Part shown: positions 44,371 through 54,152 of the stretch, in pieces
Layout: the number at the start of each line of letters is the position of its first letter
How positions within the stretch are numbered: position 1 is the first letter of the stretch
Origin: Cladochytrium replicatum
Taxonomy: Eukaryota; Chytridiomycota; Chytridiomycetes; Cladochytriales; Cladochytriaceae
Reading direction: 5' to 3'
NCBI GenBank assembly: GCA_025526935.1
Contig: JAHLKD010000011.1
Location: 62,001 to 126,000, forward strand
DNA length: 64,000 nt
Notes under the pieces: model-generated
The model's input: only the letters and a program-made list of their open reading frames with translations
What the model was told of the DNA's origin: nothing
Databases searched by the model: none
Made by a program: the position numbers and the translations under genes

Positions 44371-45413
44371 CTCCCTAATTATGTCCGTGTGTGCAACCAA
44401 CTGGGAAGTAAGTTAGAGGTGGACAAAGGCTCGCGACATCTGCCGGCAGGCGTTGAGAATACCCCACAATTCGTAAGGACATCGGAGTCGCCTACGAAAC
44501 GAGACAACTCTATGCCGCATCCTGCATTTCAATTTGCATGCAAACCGCCCCAGCAACGACAAGTTGTCCAGCTGCAACTCCAGCAGCAGCTTCCGCAAGT
44601 AACAAGAGAAGGAGGAGCAGAAACTGTTCCTTCGAGTGATCAAACCCTATGGCAAGGACACCCCTCTGTTCAATTCGACTTTCCGGCCTCAGAACTCAAT
44701 TTTCCAATCAGGGCAGACTTACAGTCCCTATCTGGTTCCACATAGCCGATTGTCATTGCCACCTCGACAACTTTGCGCACGCCGATAGATAAACACGCAC
44801 CATCAATATGGAAAACTAGCAACGATGTCCCAGCTTGGACGAAAAGGACGATCAGTCGGGGAACATCGATGGTGGTGTCGATACCAAAGGGCGTACCGCT
44901 GATGGGGGAATCCAGGGAGAATTGGAACGATCGACATAGGGGGGGCTTCTCGATCAACCGACATCACCGTCTACAGCAAAATCTGCAGAGAAACCGCCAT
45001 TACTCCGGGGATTCGAATCAAGATCCGATGCGACTGTTAGGGAGGGTTTGGTAAGAGGGCCAAATCAAATGTCTGAACCAATGGTGAACGATCCCCGTGT
45101 CGCGCGATTCGTCTTCAGCACTGTCGGAGTCGTTCGGTCGCGGCATTCCAATGAGTCGTCGGATACCCTCGTGGTCAGGCGGCAGGAGCTCACTGTCGCG
45201 GGGTATAGCAACGTCGAACTCGTTCATGCGCCCCACAGCCTCAGATCAGCAGCGTTTCGAACATTTTTGCAACCGAGACAGCTTTGCCGTCGACCTTGGA
45301 GGGAAGCACTGAAAGATGGGATCTGGGAGCGAGTCGGGGCGGAATGGAAGATGGAACTCGCCCATGATCTGCAAGGGACCTTCTGTCTCTCTGTAGCGGC
45401 GGCGCTCCCATGA
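44371..45413 (+). CDS. Possible multi-exon gene, unrecognised
   Basis: Plus-strand frames VRVCNQLGSKLEVDKGSRHL ... QFDFPASELNFPIRADLQSL, then KHAPSIWKTSNDVPAWTKRT ... GESRENWNDRHRGGF, then RSRHSNESSDTLVVRRQELT ... LCLSVAAALP can be joined by introns about 44733-44784 and 45051-45119 (the latter with a GTAAGA donor and TTCAG acceptor). The protein is Gln/Arg/Ser-rich and matches nothing I know. A minus-strand frame at 44957-44670 (SPISGTPFGIDTTIDVPRLI) is an equally good-looking alternative. Treat as a low-confidence gene model. Confidence 0.3.
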
Positions 45414-47340
45414 CCCCTATTTCAATGCCACGAGACCTTCCATAGCGACTCGCTTATCAATGATTTCTACGTCCCGTCAGACAGCGGGAATGTTTGGGCA
45501 ACGTCGGCCTTGAGATTAACTTCGGGGGGCTATATGCCCTTATACTGATATAAAAAAACACAGACTTATCGATTGATCATCGCTCGACTACCGTCCGTCC
45601 GTGGCTTCACTGCATTCCATTTAGGGGCGAATGACGATTTTGCCCTGGTCGTTGCGATGCTGAGGAATAAATTCACGAAAGACATTGAAGCTTAAAAACA
45701 AAGGGTATAATCACAGCCATTGTGTTTGCAGCTGTTGGATTGGTCTTGGGTGTTATTTTGACACTCCTGGCTCGTGACCATTGAGCAAACGCAAAATATG
45801 GAGCCGGTAAAATCAAGTTCTGAGTTCCGGAAGATTTCTATTCTCTTTGTTGTACTTAATGCAAACCCCCAAATAAACCAGGCAACGAAACTAGATTTGA
45901 AAGAGGATCGTTCAACCAAAGCAACCTAATGGAAAATGGAACATGCATCGCAGATTGAGCACCATGATTAAGGAATTGTCGGTCCCTCGATGAAGATATT
46001 TAACAATGCATTCCCAAAAATTTCAAGTGGCCCTTCAGCTACAACCAGATCGTAAGCTACAACTAGATTGAGGCTGCCACAATGAAGTGCGTGTGGGAGG
46101 TCGCACAGACTTTTACTTTTGTTAAGTTGTATGTTTCAATTGCAACAATAACAAACGGAGTAAACATGCAGTTATGATATTATGGCACATTTCATTTGAG
46201 CTGTTTGCTGCATGATCAATGTGGTGTCGAAAAAAGCGTGTATTCTGGCACCTTAATTCGTTCAGTTCATCCTGCATCGCCAGTTCAGCTTACCGAAAAT
46301 GGCAGGGACGCTTTGTTGAGTGGTTGAGCCAGATCCTTAGGTCTGACTCGAGAATTAGAGATTGAAGCCACCTTGATAGAACCGTTGGCGTCAATGATAC
46401 TAGATACCAGCAAATAGCGGATCAAGTGGAATGACATTTGCCCCCTTGCTCGGGAGGGATCTGTCATCACCATCATATGAAGCGGGGCAGCAACAGCAGC
46501 AGGGAGGGGACATGTGGGAGCGACTTTGAGCTCACCCGAGGACGCTTTCGAAGATACTGATTATTGAGAGAGAAGCTACAACACATTCAAAGTTGCAAAA
46601 GGTGGAGTGCAGCAACCCAATTGATGACACCGTTGAAATGATCATGGGATGAGCTTGTGAATTCGAAAAGGAACGGCACCAATATCGGTGCTGTGGTGCC
46701 AATCGAATCTTTGGTCACCGCGATTTACTGCAATTAACACCTTTTTGGATGCATTGGGTGGGTCCGGCCCAGCGCTTGTTTTATTTCGGTACATTTCCAC
46801 TCCTCTTGTAGCGGATTGATAGATAACTATGTTCTAGTTTTCAGTGTTATAGAGTGAACATTTGGTCTATTGTTTGTTAGGGTTAGTTGATCCTATCCTG
46901 TATGTTCCCCTTTTTGTTCATCGATCAGATTGTTTTGTTTGCAACTTGATCACTGGACCAAGCAAGTTCGTCATGTCCTATCAAAGGTCATATGCTTTTC
47001 CTTTGAAATACAGATTCTTACCTATCTGATAAGCAGCATCGAGCCTCTCGTCCCGTTATACCGGCCAACTGTAACTGTGGTTCTCCGTGAGAAATGGCGG
47101 GTTATCCTCGCTTTCCAATCCACCCCAAAATTAATTAGGGTTCGAAGAATTAAAAGTTGACTCAAAGGTTGACGTGTGTTTTTAAGTTGCGATAGATGCG
47201 TTTAATTTGGCGTTGTAAGTAAAGCTTGCTTATAGACCACACTGGGGTGACTTGACAAATGGTTGTTCGCATCTTCGAGCGGCTCAACCGCACCGCATTC
47301 CCCTCTGCCCATGGCCCATGCTGGCTTGCTGCCCAAGACG
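45414..47340. other. 1.9-kb gene-poor region
   Basis: Stop-rich in all six frames. The longest ORFs (75 codons minus at 45692-45919; 63 codons minus at 46285-46476; 76 codons plus at 46930-47160) show no domain. No inverted repeats or tRNA were seen. Together with the motif cluster next to it, it may be an unusually long upstream region of the WOPR gene. Confidence 0.5.
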
Positions 47341-47343
47341 GCG

Positions 47344-47636
47344 TGCCAAGAACGACTGACGCCTTGGTTTTTAAGCTGCCAAGAAATAAAGCTCGGAGCT
47401 TATGGCGATAAGATTTGGGTTGTAGGGTTTAATTTGGTCTTGGCAAATAAAATACTAGCCCAGAACAGGGCTTGGCTTGCTGTGATTGGCAGGCAGTGAC
47501 TCACCACCGCGGATCACCCCCGGTATTACAGTATTGGGTTATAAAGTTTCTGAGTGCCAAGAAATCACACTGCCACCGTGAGATGCCAAGAAACCATATA
47601 ATTTTAGAGCGGTGATCCATTTTGGAATGCCAAGAA
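47344..47636 (+). promoter_or_regulatory. Five exact copies of TGCCAAGAA upstream of the WOPR gene
   Basis: TGCCAAGAA occurs at 47344-47352, 47377-47385, 47555-47563, 47584-47592 and 47628-47636, all on the plus strand, within 293 bases and ending 60 bases before the WOPR start codon. A near copy lies on the minus strand near 47440 (TCTTGGCAAA). Five exact 9-mers in one promoter are far beyond chance, so this is a probable transcription-factor site cluster. The factor is unknown; the sequence is not the TTAAAGTT site of WOPR proteins. Confidence 0.75.
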
Positions 47637-47695
47637 GCAGAATATAAAACTATATCTAGGAGCAAATTCCCCTTGGCTACTATCCGCACCACTCC

Positions 47696-49126
47696 ATGTC
47701 TCCGACAATTCACATCCCAAAGTACCGTTCGAAGAAAGACTCTGCCCAACTCAATGGGAACAACAAACGACAGCTTCAGTCAAACGATGACGACTACTCT
47801 GATCCAACTCTTACAAAGAGGAAGCGCACCAGCCCGCCTGCAAACACTTTGCCTTCAAACCAGTCCCACTCCAACCTCGTTTCACCTACCTTCAACGGCT
47901 TTGTCAACACTACCCAGGACGCTCTACTAGTTTTTGAGGCATGCCGCACCGGAATGAGGAAACGCGTTGTCAGGAGACTTTCTGACTCTGAGCGTGCAAT
48001 CTTTATCGCATCGAAAGCCGTTTTCGCTTGGGACGAAGCCGAAAGTGGCATCAAAAGGTTAGTTTACTTACGCAATCTTCATTTTGGAGTTAGATTTGAC
48101 AAATCTGCCTTCAGATGGACTGACGGACGTCATTGGTCACCTTCCCGTATCAACGGCTCTTTCCTGATCTACCGCGAGGTGGAGCCTTGTGCTCCTCTCG
48201 CTGGAGCGAACGGACGCCAATCGTCACGCAACGCTGCTGCCCCCGAATTTGTGGTCAAGGAGAACGGTCTCATCAAGAAGGCTATCTCAGTTACCACCTC
48301 CGATGGCAGGAAGCAGCACCTTGTATCATACTACAATCGAGAGGACTTGGACGCTAGTCGTCCGGTTGACTGTCCTTCCACTTCTCCAGACTTCTCACAC
48401 CTCGTCTTGAGTGCTTCGGTGTACCCGGAGTTCGTGCAAGAGGTGCAAGCTTTAATGAAGGAATCCGACCCGATTCAACGAGTACACTCCCACCAAATAA
48501 GTCGCGTAGCTCATGTGCCGCAACCGAACCACTTCGATCGGCAGTCTCCAAAACCAACATATCAACAAGAGCAACCACATTCTCGCTCACCAACCGACTA
48601 CATTCCTGCTTTGCACCCACATCGCCAATCTCGCTCGCCAGTTCACCAATACCAACAACCCAACTACCAACACCCACATCCAATCTCCCCAGAGTACTCT
48701 GGCTACTATCCGAAGCGCTCCCCAGATCACGGACACTCGTGCACATCCCAGTGCTCCCACCACCACCCTAAGCCGCACTCTTCCTACACAGCATCTCACT
48801 CTCCACAGTACTCCCACTCCTATCCTCCCGAGTCTCACCCTTACCCAAGTCCATACTCAGACACCACGGCCCCCCCCACGATGTCACAACACCCCTGCTG
48901 CGATGGAGGTGACCCACACGGGCGATCCAGCTACCACAACCAACATGCTTCGCAGTGCTGCAATGAAAGGCCAATATGGGAAGCACCCCGACCTCGGTCA
49001 ACTTATGAAGGAGTCAGGAACGACCCTAGTCTCCACAGCCGATCGCAGCCTCCCCCAACCCAAGCCGGACAGTCACTTCCTCCACTGTCTGCTTTGCTGA
49101 GGGCAGCTGGGGTTGCTGCGAAATAA
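47696..49126 (+). CDS. WOPR-domain (Wor1/Ryp1/Gti1) transcription factor
   Basis: Exons 47696-48057 and 48115-49126; the 57-nt intron is a multiple of three and leaves the frame open if retained, but splicing gives ESGIKRWTDGRHWSPSRING, exactly the first WOPR box. That box begins at GFVNTTQDALLVFEACRTGM; the second is LIKKAISVTTSDGRKQHLVS YYNREDL. WOPR factors are fungal master regulators of morphology and development. The C-terminal half is His/Pro/Ser/Tyr/Gln-rich and disordered, with Cys/His clusters (CTSQCSHHH, CCDGGDPHG, CCNE) that could bind metal, and ends LPPLSALLRAAGVAAK. Its promoter carries a nine-base site repeated five times. Confidence 0.92.
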   Translation: MSPTIHIPKYRSKKDSAQLNGNNKRQLQSNDDDYSDPTLTKRKRTSPPANTLPSNQSHSNLVSPTFNGFVNTTQDALLVFEACRTGMRKRVVRRLSDSERAIFIASKAVFAWDEAESGIKRLVYLRNLHFGVRFDKSAFRWTDGRHWSPSRINGSFLIYREVEPCAPLAGANGRQSSRNAAAPEFVVKENGLIKKAISVTTSDGRKQHLVSYYNREDLDASRPVDCPSTSPDFSHLVLSASVYPEFVQEVQALMKESDPIQRVHSHQISRVAHVPQPNHFDRQSPKPTYQQEQPHSRSPTDYIPALHPHRQSRSPVHQYQQPNYQHPHPISPEYSGYYPKRSPDHGHSCTSQCSHHHPKPHSSYTASHSPQYSHSYPPESHPYPSPYSDTTAPPTMSQHPCCDGGDPHGRSSYHNQHASQCCNERPIWEAPRPRSTYEGVRNDPSLHSRSQPPPTQAGQSLPPLSALLRAAGVAAK

Positions 49127-49287
49127 ATATGGACTAGAATCATTATCATAATTGATTTGCTTTGTTAACGCTTTGATCGCAATATACATTTTCCTTGTTA
49201 ATGCAACCATTTTGAGTGTTCCATGACAGCATTGAGTGTCGTACCCGTGGCTTCAGTGCGGAGAATTTGGCAGGATCACATTTCATG

Positions 49288-49757
49288 TCCGCCAAACATC
49301 AGGAAACTATCGAGCTATCCAATGTGCATGCCCAATCCACCTCACACCAATATCTCCCAGTGCAATCGAATACGCAGCTCGAGCCTGAAGAAGCACCGCC
49401 TGACTACGGCGAGCCTCCTCCCCAATCGCACATCATCGCGATCCCCTCATTACCACAGGACGCAACGTCGGACGTTCCGGACATCGAAGAAACTCAAAGA
49501 AGCACCACCCCGATTACAGTCGAAACCTTGCCTACGTACGCCACCGTCATACAACCCCCAAAGTACACCGAACGGAATGTCTTCAAACTCTTGCGATCAA
49601 GGGACCTCCGCAATATCATATACGGTGAGCAACTTCTGGGTTGAAAGAAACCTGTCTCTAAAATTGAATTCGGGGGCTTTTTGATTCAGCTCTGTTGGCG
49701 GTGCTGCTTTTCCTTGCTGTGCCTGTGGTTGTCGTGTACGCCGTACTTTATAGATAG
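49288..49757 (+). CDS. PPxY-containing tail-anchored membrane protein
   Basis: Exons up to 49624 and 49690-49757; the 65-nt intron restores IIYALLAVLLFLAVPVVVVY, a single C-terminal TM helix ending two residues before the stop. The cytosolic part is Pro/Gln/Thr-rich with PPDY, LPTY and PPKY motifs. PPxY motifs bind WW domains, and membrane proteins with several of them act as adaptors or substrates of NEDD4/Rsp5 ubiquitin ligases in fungi. The start at 49288 (MSAKHQETIELSN) is preferred; 49216 would add 24 residues. No named family was recognised. Confidence 0.7.
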
Positions 49758-50208
49758 CTGAAATGTGCTATGCCCTTAAAGCTGTTCTTTGCAATTGTCA
49801 TTGCAGTTTTCCTCATATACCGATCATTTTTAATATATGTTAATGCTGGAGAGAGCCCAAAGAACAGTGGATGATAAAGAATTCATCGCGAGAAGCACGA
49901 TTGGTTTTCTGCCGCCGGACGTATCGGATTCGTTTGGGTTTCGGAGAGACTATCATGTGCTGCTATGTTCACTGACATCAAAAACGGTGTGATTCTAAGA
50001 GCATCTGCACCGGTCGAGCTATTGGTGGGCAATCAGCTAATTTAGCCTTCACCTGTTGTTACTAAAAAGCTGTCCGTTTATTAGCCTGCCTACTATTTTT
50101 AGTTTCGATTTTCGGGGCACGTCCCCCGATATTCTTCTTGTTCTCCCACACTCCACTAATCTGAACAAAAAAACGATCCCCGACAACTCCCTCGGTTTCG
50201 CTCGCCAC
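49758..50208. other. Intergenic region
   Basis: About 450 bases without a supported gene. Confidence 0.5.
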
Positions 50209-50877
50209 AATGGTAGATCTCATGGACATTGCCTCGCACCCCATGCAGCCTGCTACGCCTGATCGCACAACACAAGGTCAACAGTAAGTTAAGTCAAGAG
50301 GCTGATCTCTATGCGCCAACTTCGCTCGGGCAGGATGAACGGATTGCCAATTCCAAACAGTATGTGCTCAACTCCCACTTTGTAAACTTTGTTTCTGATA
50401 CACCAGTGTTGCCGGTCTGACACCGCTCCCATCAATGATCCAATTAGGAACGAGACTGTGCTGTACCTGCCGAATGGGTTTGTGGATCCAACCAAGGCGG
50501 GTGTGTTCACAGGAGGGACCCCAAATTCAAGACAAGGAACACGAAAGAGACTCGTTGCGCAATCATTGTTATGCACTCGCGAACAAGTTGCTGTGAAAAG
50601 TTCAAAAAAAGACTGAATTTTTACTTTCAATGTTATGGCGGCGGCGCACTTACCGCTGTTCTGGTTCATTCTGCTCCGAGGCTCTGTCTGAGACTACGGT
50701 GGACGCACCAAAATCTTGCTATGTGTGGGGAAAGGGAAGAAGTCGAGCTTGCAAACGGGTTCATTGCACCCAGCTCATCAGAAGCTCACAAGATTCTTCC
50801 AAACTATGACACAAGCAAGTTTCCGCACTCTTCGTCTCCAGCTGGAACACCAGAAACTCCACAGATGCAGATGTAAA
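50209..50877 (+). CDS. Doubtful small multi-exon gene
   Basis: A start MVDLMDIASHPMQPATPDRT is followed by a good donor (GTAAGT at 50284), a short piece DERIANSKQ with a GTATGT donor after it, and then RNETVLYLPNGFVDPTKAGV, FTGGTPNSRQGTRKR and, in another frame, GEREEVELANGFIAPSSSEA HKILPNYDTSKF. The pieces look like protein but I could not join them into one frame with convincing splice sites. It may be a real gene with introns I misplace, or a relic. No family was recognised. Confidence 0.3.
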
Positions 50878-51342
50878 CACAACAGTTGAACCTCATCCTG
50901 CAGAAATTCTTCCTTCATCCGCTTACATCGTCGCTGACCAAAGTACGCCAGAAAAACATTTTCAAGCTTCTACATATGACAATACTTGGTATATTTGAAC
51001 TATCAAATCTATCTTTATCTTTGTTATATCCACCACGAGTTAGTGCTCCTTTTCCCATTTGCAATTGCTAATGCCGTTCTGTTCCACAACCGAACCGCCC
51101 ATAGCACCAATCCGTGTCATCATTTTTTTCAGTGTGTCACACAGATTCTGCTTTGCCAATTTTCAACATTTCCTGATATGGTAATACTGCACTGATTGTT
51201 TTGATTGGCGTGCTGCCTCCCACTGACTTGTCTTGCTGATCTGCTCGGCTTGCTCGTCGTTTTAAACACGGACCGCTCGCTCGGAAGTTTTCTTTCCTGT
51301 CCAACTACTCGCAGAACCACCCGTAGATCATCCACTGGCACA
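50878..51342. other. Upstream region of orphan gene copy 2
   Basis: About 465 bases, A/T-rich to 51180; no gene seen. Frames just before 51343 run open into the orphan gene but their residues are not shared with copy 1. Confidence 0.5.
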
Positions 51343-51831
51343 ATGGCTAACCACGAAGTCGTCCTTCCCCCCTGCGTGTACCCCGCATCAAATCCATACG
51401 GTGGATTCACTACACTAGTTCACCGATATGGACGATATGACAGGATCCGCTCGTCTCTGATCGATGACTGTGCGATTGCCCTTCGTTCATCTTCCTCTTC
51501 AGACTTCTCTCCTCAACTCTCCGCCATCTACGAAGAAAACGCAAATCCGTCAAATATCCAGTTGGTCCGCACTCGATCGCTTGGTGGTGCTGCGGTGACA
51601 AAACGGGATCGAAATGCTGCGATCGAAGTCATCTGCTACCAGATGAATAAACCGGCCTTGAGGGAGTACCATGATCAGAGGGTCGTTTTAACTCCAAAGA
51701 AGGAGATCAAGCTTGAGTTGGCTAGACTTGGATCTGCCGTTGAGAAGTTCTACAAATCTGTGAGTGATTCGACAAACATAAATACTGCAGCAGAACTCTG
51801 ACCAATTTGTCTCCTCTTTTGCCAGACCTAG
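51343..51831 (+). CDS. Orphan small protein, copy 2 (paralogue at 19675)
   Basis: Exon 1 (51343-51759) starts MANHEVVLPPCVYPASNPYG and ends LELARLGSAVEKFYKS at a GTGAGT donor; a 66-nt intron (51760-51825) leads to Thr then stop. The protein has about 140 residues. Nearly all residues of copy 1 are kept in three blocks (VLPPCVYPA..PY.GFTTLV to SSLIDDC; RTRS.GGA.VTKRD.N.AIE; DQRVVL.PKKEIKLELA). Only the serine-rich middle differs. The start is set by the conserved His-Glu/Asp-Val motif; the longer frame upstream has no counterpart in copy 1. No family was recognised. Confidence 0.82.
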
Positions 51832-52203
51832 AGACTATGCATGATGAATATTGGCTCGACCATGAGAAATAACTGTCCCTGACATCCTATGACGGGTCAA
51901 ATTTGGGCTCAATTACTATCGAACGTCATTTTGGGAGGTGTGATTGCCAACCCATGTTTCTTTTGTTTTGGTTTTTCCAATTTCTTTCAATCTACTGCTA
52001 CTACTCCTTTTTTTGCTCCGAAATATTTTTGCTACAGTTGTTCCTGTAAAATCCTTATATGTGTCCTATGTTTTGCACAAGTTCTTTCCTGCTGGCATGA
52101 ATTATCGATTAACTCCATTGTTTTACGGGGGTGCTATTCTCTCTATTACATAAAGTGACCTGGTCTATTCAATGTTTTCCTGATCATCGCTCGACGTCGA
52201 TTT
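51832..52203. other. Spacer between convergent genes
   Basis: About 370 bases, T-rich, nothing recognisable. Confidence 0.5.
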
Positions 52204-53613
52204 TCATCCATCCGATGAGACCACCAAGTTCTTCCGCGGCTTATTCAGTACCACTTCTTTAAACGACTCCAGAAACCACAAGCTTGATATAATGTGAAGC
52301 AGAACAAGGTGCACGGCAATAAGTTCGAAGGCTCGCTTAGAGTTTGCGAGTTCGTCCACTGCAAGGGGAAGGATGCAGAGGATGAGCGCAAAACTGTCAA
52401 CAGAGAGAGAAAGAAGGAGCAGAACAGCCACTCTTCGGCACGACTTATTGGACAAAACTTGACTCAAAAGCGATGCCCAAAGTGACGGAGGATCTTCTTG
52501 CGGGTCATCAGCTTCTATGACTTCGGGCGAAAGTTTGAGATCGTCGGATAGCTCGTTGATAGTGAAGGGAGGCGAAAGTTCGCTATCACGCGGAATCCTT
52601 CGACTACTCCGATTGCTCGGGATCCCAAACCCTGTCTTTACCAGCCCGACAAAATGTCAATGCAACAAAATGTTTGCTTTCTATTATGCTCACCGTGACA
52701 TGTTGCGTTGCTTCGGCTCCATTTTCACTTTTCGTAACCGAAACATCAGAGGGCAAACTTAAAATCATCCATTGCTTGTCCACAGAGAACGCCGTCCCGC
52801 ACAGGTAGTAAGCAACTGTGAGATCAAGCGCTCCCACGACATCCACAAAGCCGAGCTGAAACATGAATGCTGTGATACATCGCGGGTGGTGGATTGTAAG
52901 GATGTCAGACGGGCTGATGCCAACATTGACGACGAAAAGTTGAACGAATGTCAAGATGTAAAAGAAGACAGATATCGCCACGATTCTTTTGCGGACGACC
53001 CGCGAGTTCCCTCCTGGGTGTGAATACATAGCCTAAGTATCGTCCAGGTTTGTTTTCCTTCATATGTACATTGATACCTGGAATGAACATTCCGAAAGTG
53101 GAGTAGCGGTCAATGATTACGAAGAAGTAAACCAAGTCTGTAAAATTGAGATGAGTGGATCGTAAACACGCAGCTGGACTCTTAAAAATGCTTACTCCCC
53201 GTCTCGAGTACAACCTGCATCAAGATCTCCAGAACCGAGAGGGATGCCAGCAACGACCCTTGGTCCATGACCATGTTTACGCATGCAATACCAGTGCCCA
53301 ACCGCCAAGGATACGACGTCCACATAATGATCATATTTGCTGCTTGAACACATGAGTTACTTTGCAACGGTCGAGTTCAAGTCAACTTGCTTATTGCCAG
53401 TGCAGAACCAACCAACTCGAGCAGTACCGTGACGAACATTAGCTTCTGGAAGCGTGTCCATTTCCCATCCAAGCGCGACGCTTTGATCGTGTATCGTCTT
53501 GCATTGACCAGTATCACAACGATACCAAAGAGAAGTGTCGGGATGCTGAAACAGAGAGCAACCCATACGTCAACCCGGGTTACATTGGAATCCAGCTGAG
53601 ATACAAATGGCAT
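52204..53613 (-). CDS. Orphan multi-pass (about 7 TM) membrane protein
   Basis: Joined exons give MPFVSQLDSNVTRVDVW followed by helices VALCFSIPTLLFGIVVILVN, LMFVTVLLELVGSALAIS, GSLLASLSVLEILMQVVL, NLVYFFVIIDRYSTFGMFIP, VAISVFFYILTFVQLFVVNV, TAFMFQLGFVDVVGALDLTV, then a 90-residue acidic cytosolic stretch, and helices VAVLLLLSLSVDSFALILCI and ELIAVHLVLLHIISSLWFL. The short extracellular N-terminus with an Asn glycosylation site and about seven helices resemble a GPCR, but no signature motif was recognised. Good junctions: VLETG-NLVYFF and FIPG-GNSRVV. The link after ALAIS (27-nt intron?) and the one after ATQHVT are uncertain. Confidence 0.6.
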
Positions 53614-54152
53614 TAGAACTCTGATTGCCCTAGTTCAGCCATATTAAATATATATTTTTGTAAAGTGCCCTTCGTGTGATCGGCGAGTGGGTGATCGAAT
53701 GTTTGGGTGAGCCTGCCCATGTGCAAAATTGGATCAACTTGAGCGTAGAACAACCTCCGCCTGTGGTTTACTCCAGATTCATGAATGAACAGTAATTATT
53801 CACCTCCTAAACACTTTTTCTCTTAAATATCTATTGTTTTTTTCGAATAAGTCTTTTCCCGGTTTGAACCGACGCGTGTTTGTTTCACCTGCCGCCGTGC
53901 TGTGAGTTGTTTTGCTCAGGCTCATCCACGTCCGCGCCGCTGCGTTCCCCGCCGTTCGAGATAGCCCTGCTGACGTCTATCGATCCGTATAAATATAATC
54001 GAGCTGCAAGACCGCGTCGTTTTTTCGAAAGTGTGGTGACTTCCTTCTTGCAGTCATTCGGAGTCAGCTCTACCATTAACCGATCAGCGGACCTTTACCG
54101 TCCAGATATTTCGATCTGATTTTCTCAGATCTGAGATTATAACGCCAGACTT
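53614..54152. other. Divergent promoter region
   Basis: About 540 bases between two divergent genes. No supported gene; the stretch 53640-53860 is A/T-rich. Confidence 0.5.

Noticed and set aside
44670-45236. Minus-strand ORFs of 95 and 72 codons as real genes
   Set aside because: They look reasonable locally but cannot be joined by convincing splice sites and match nothing; left as an alternative to the plus-strand model.
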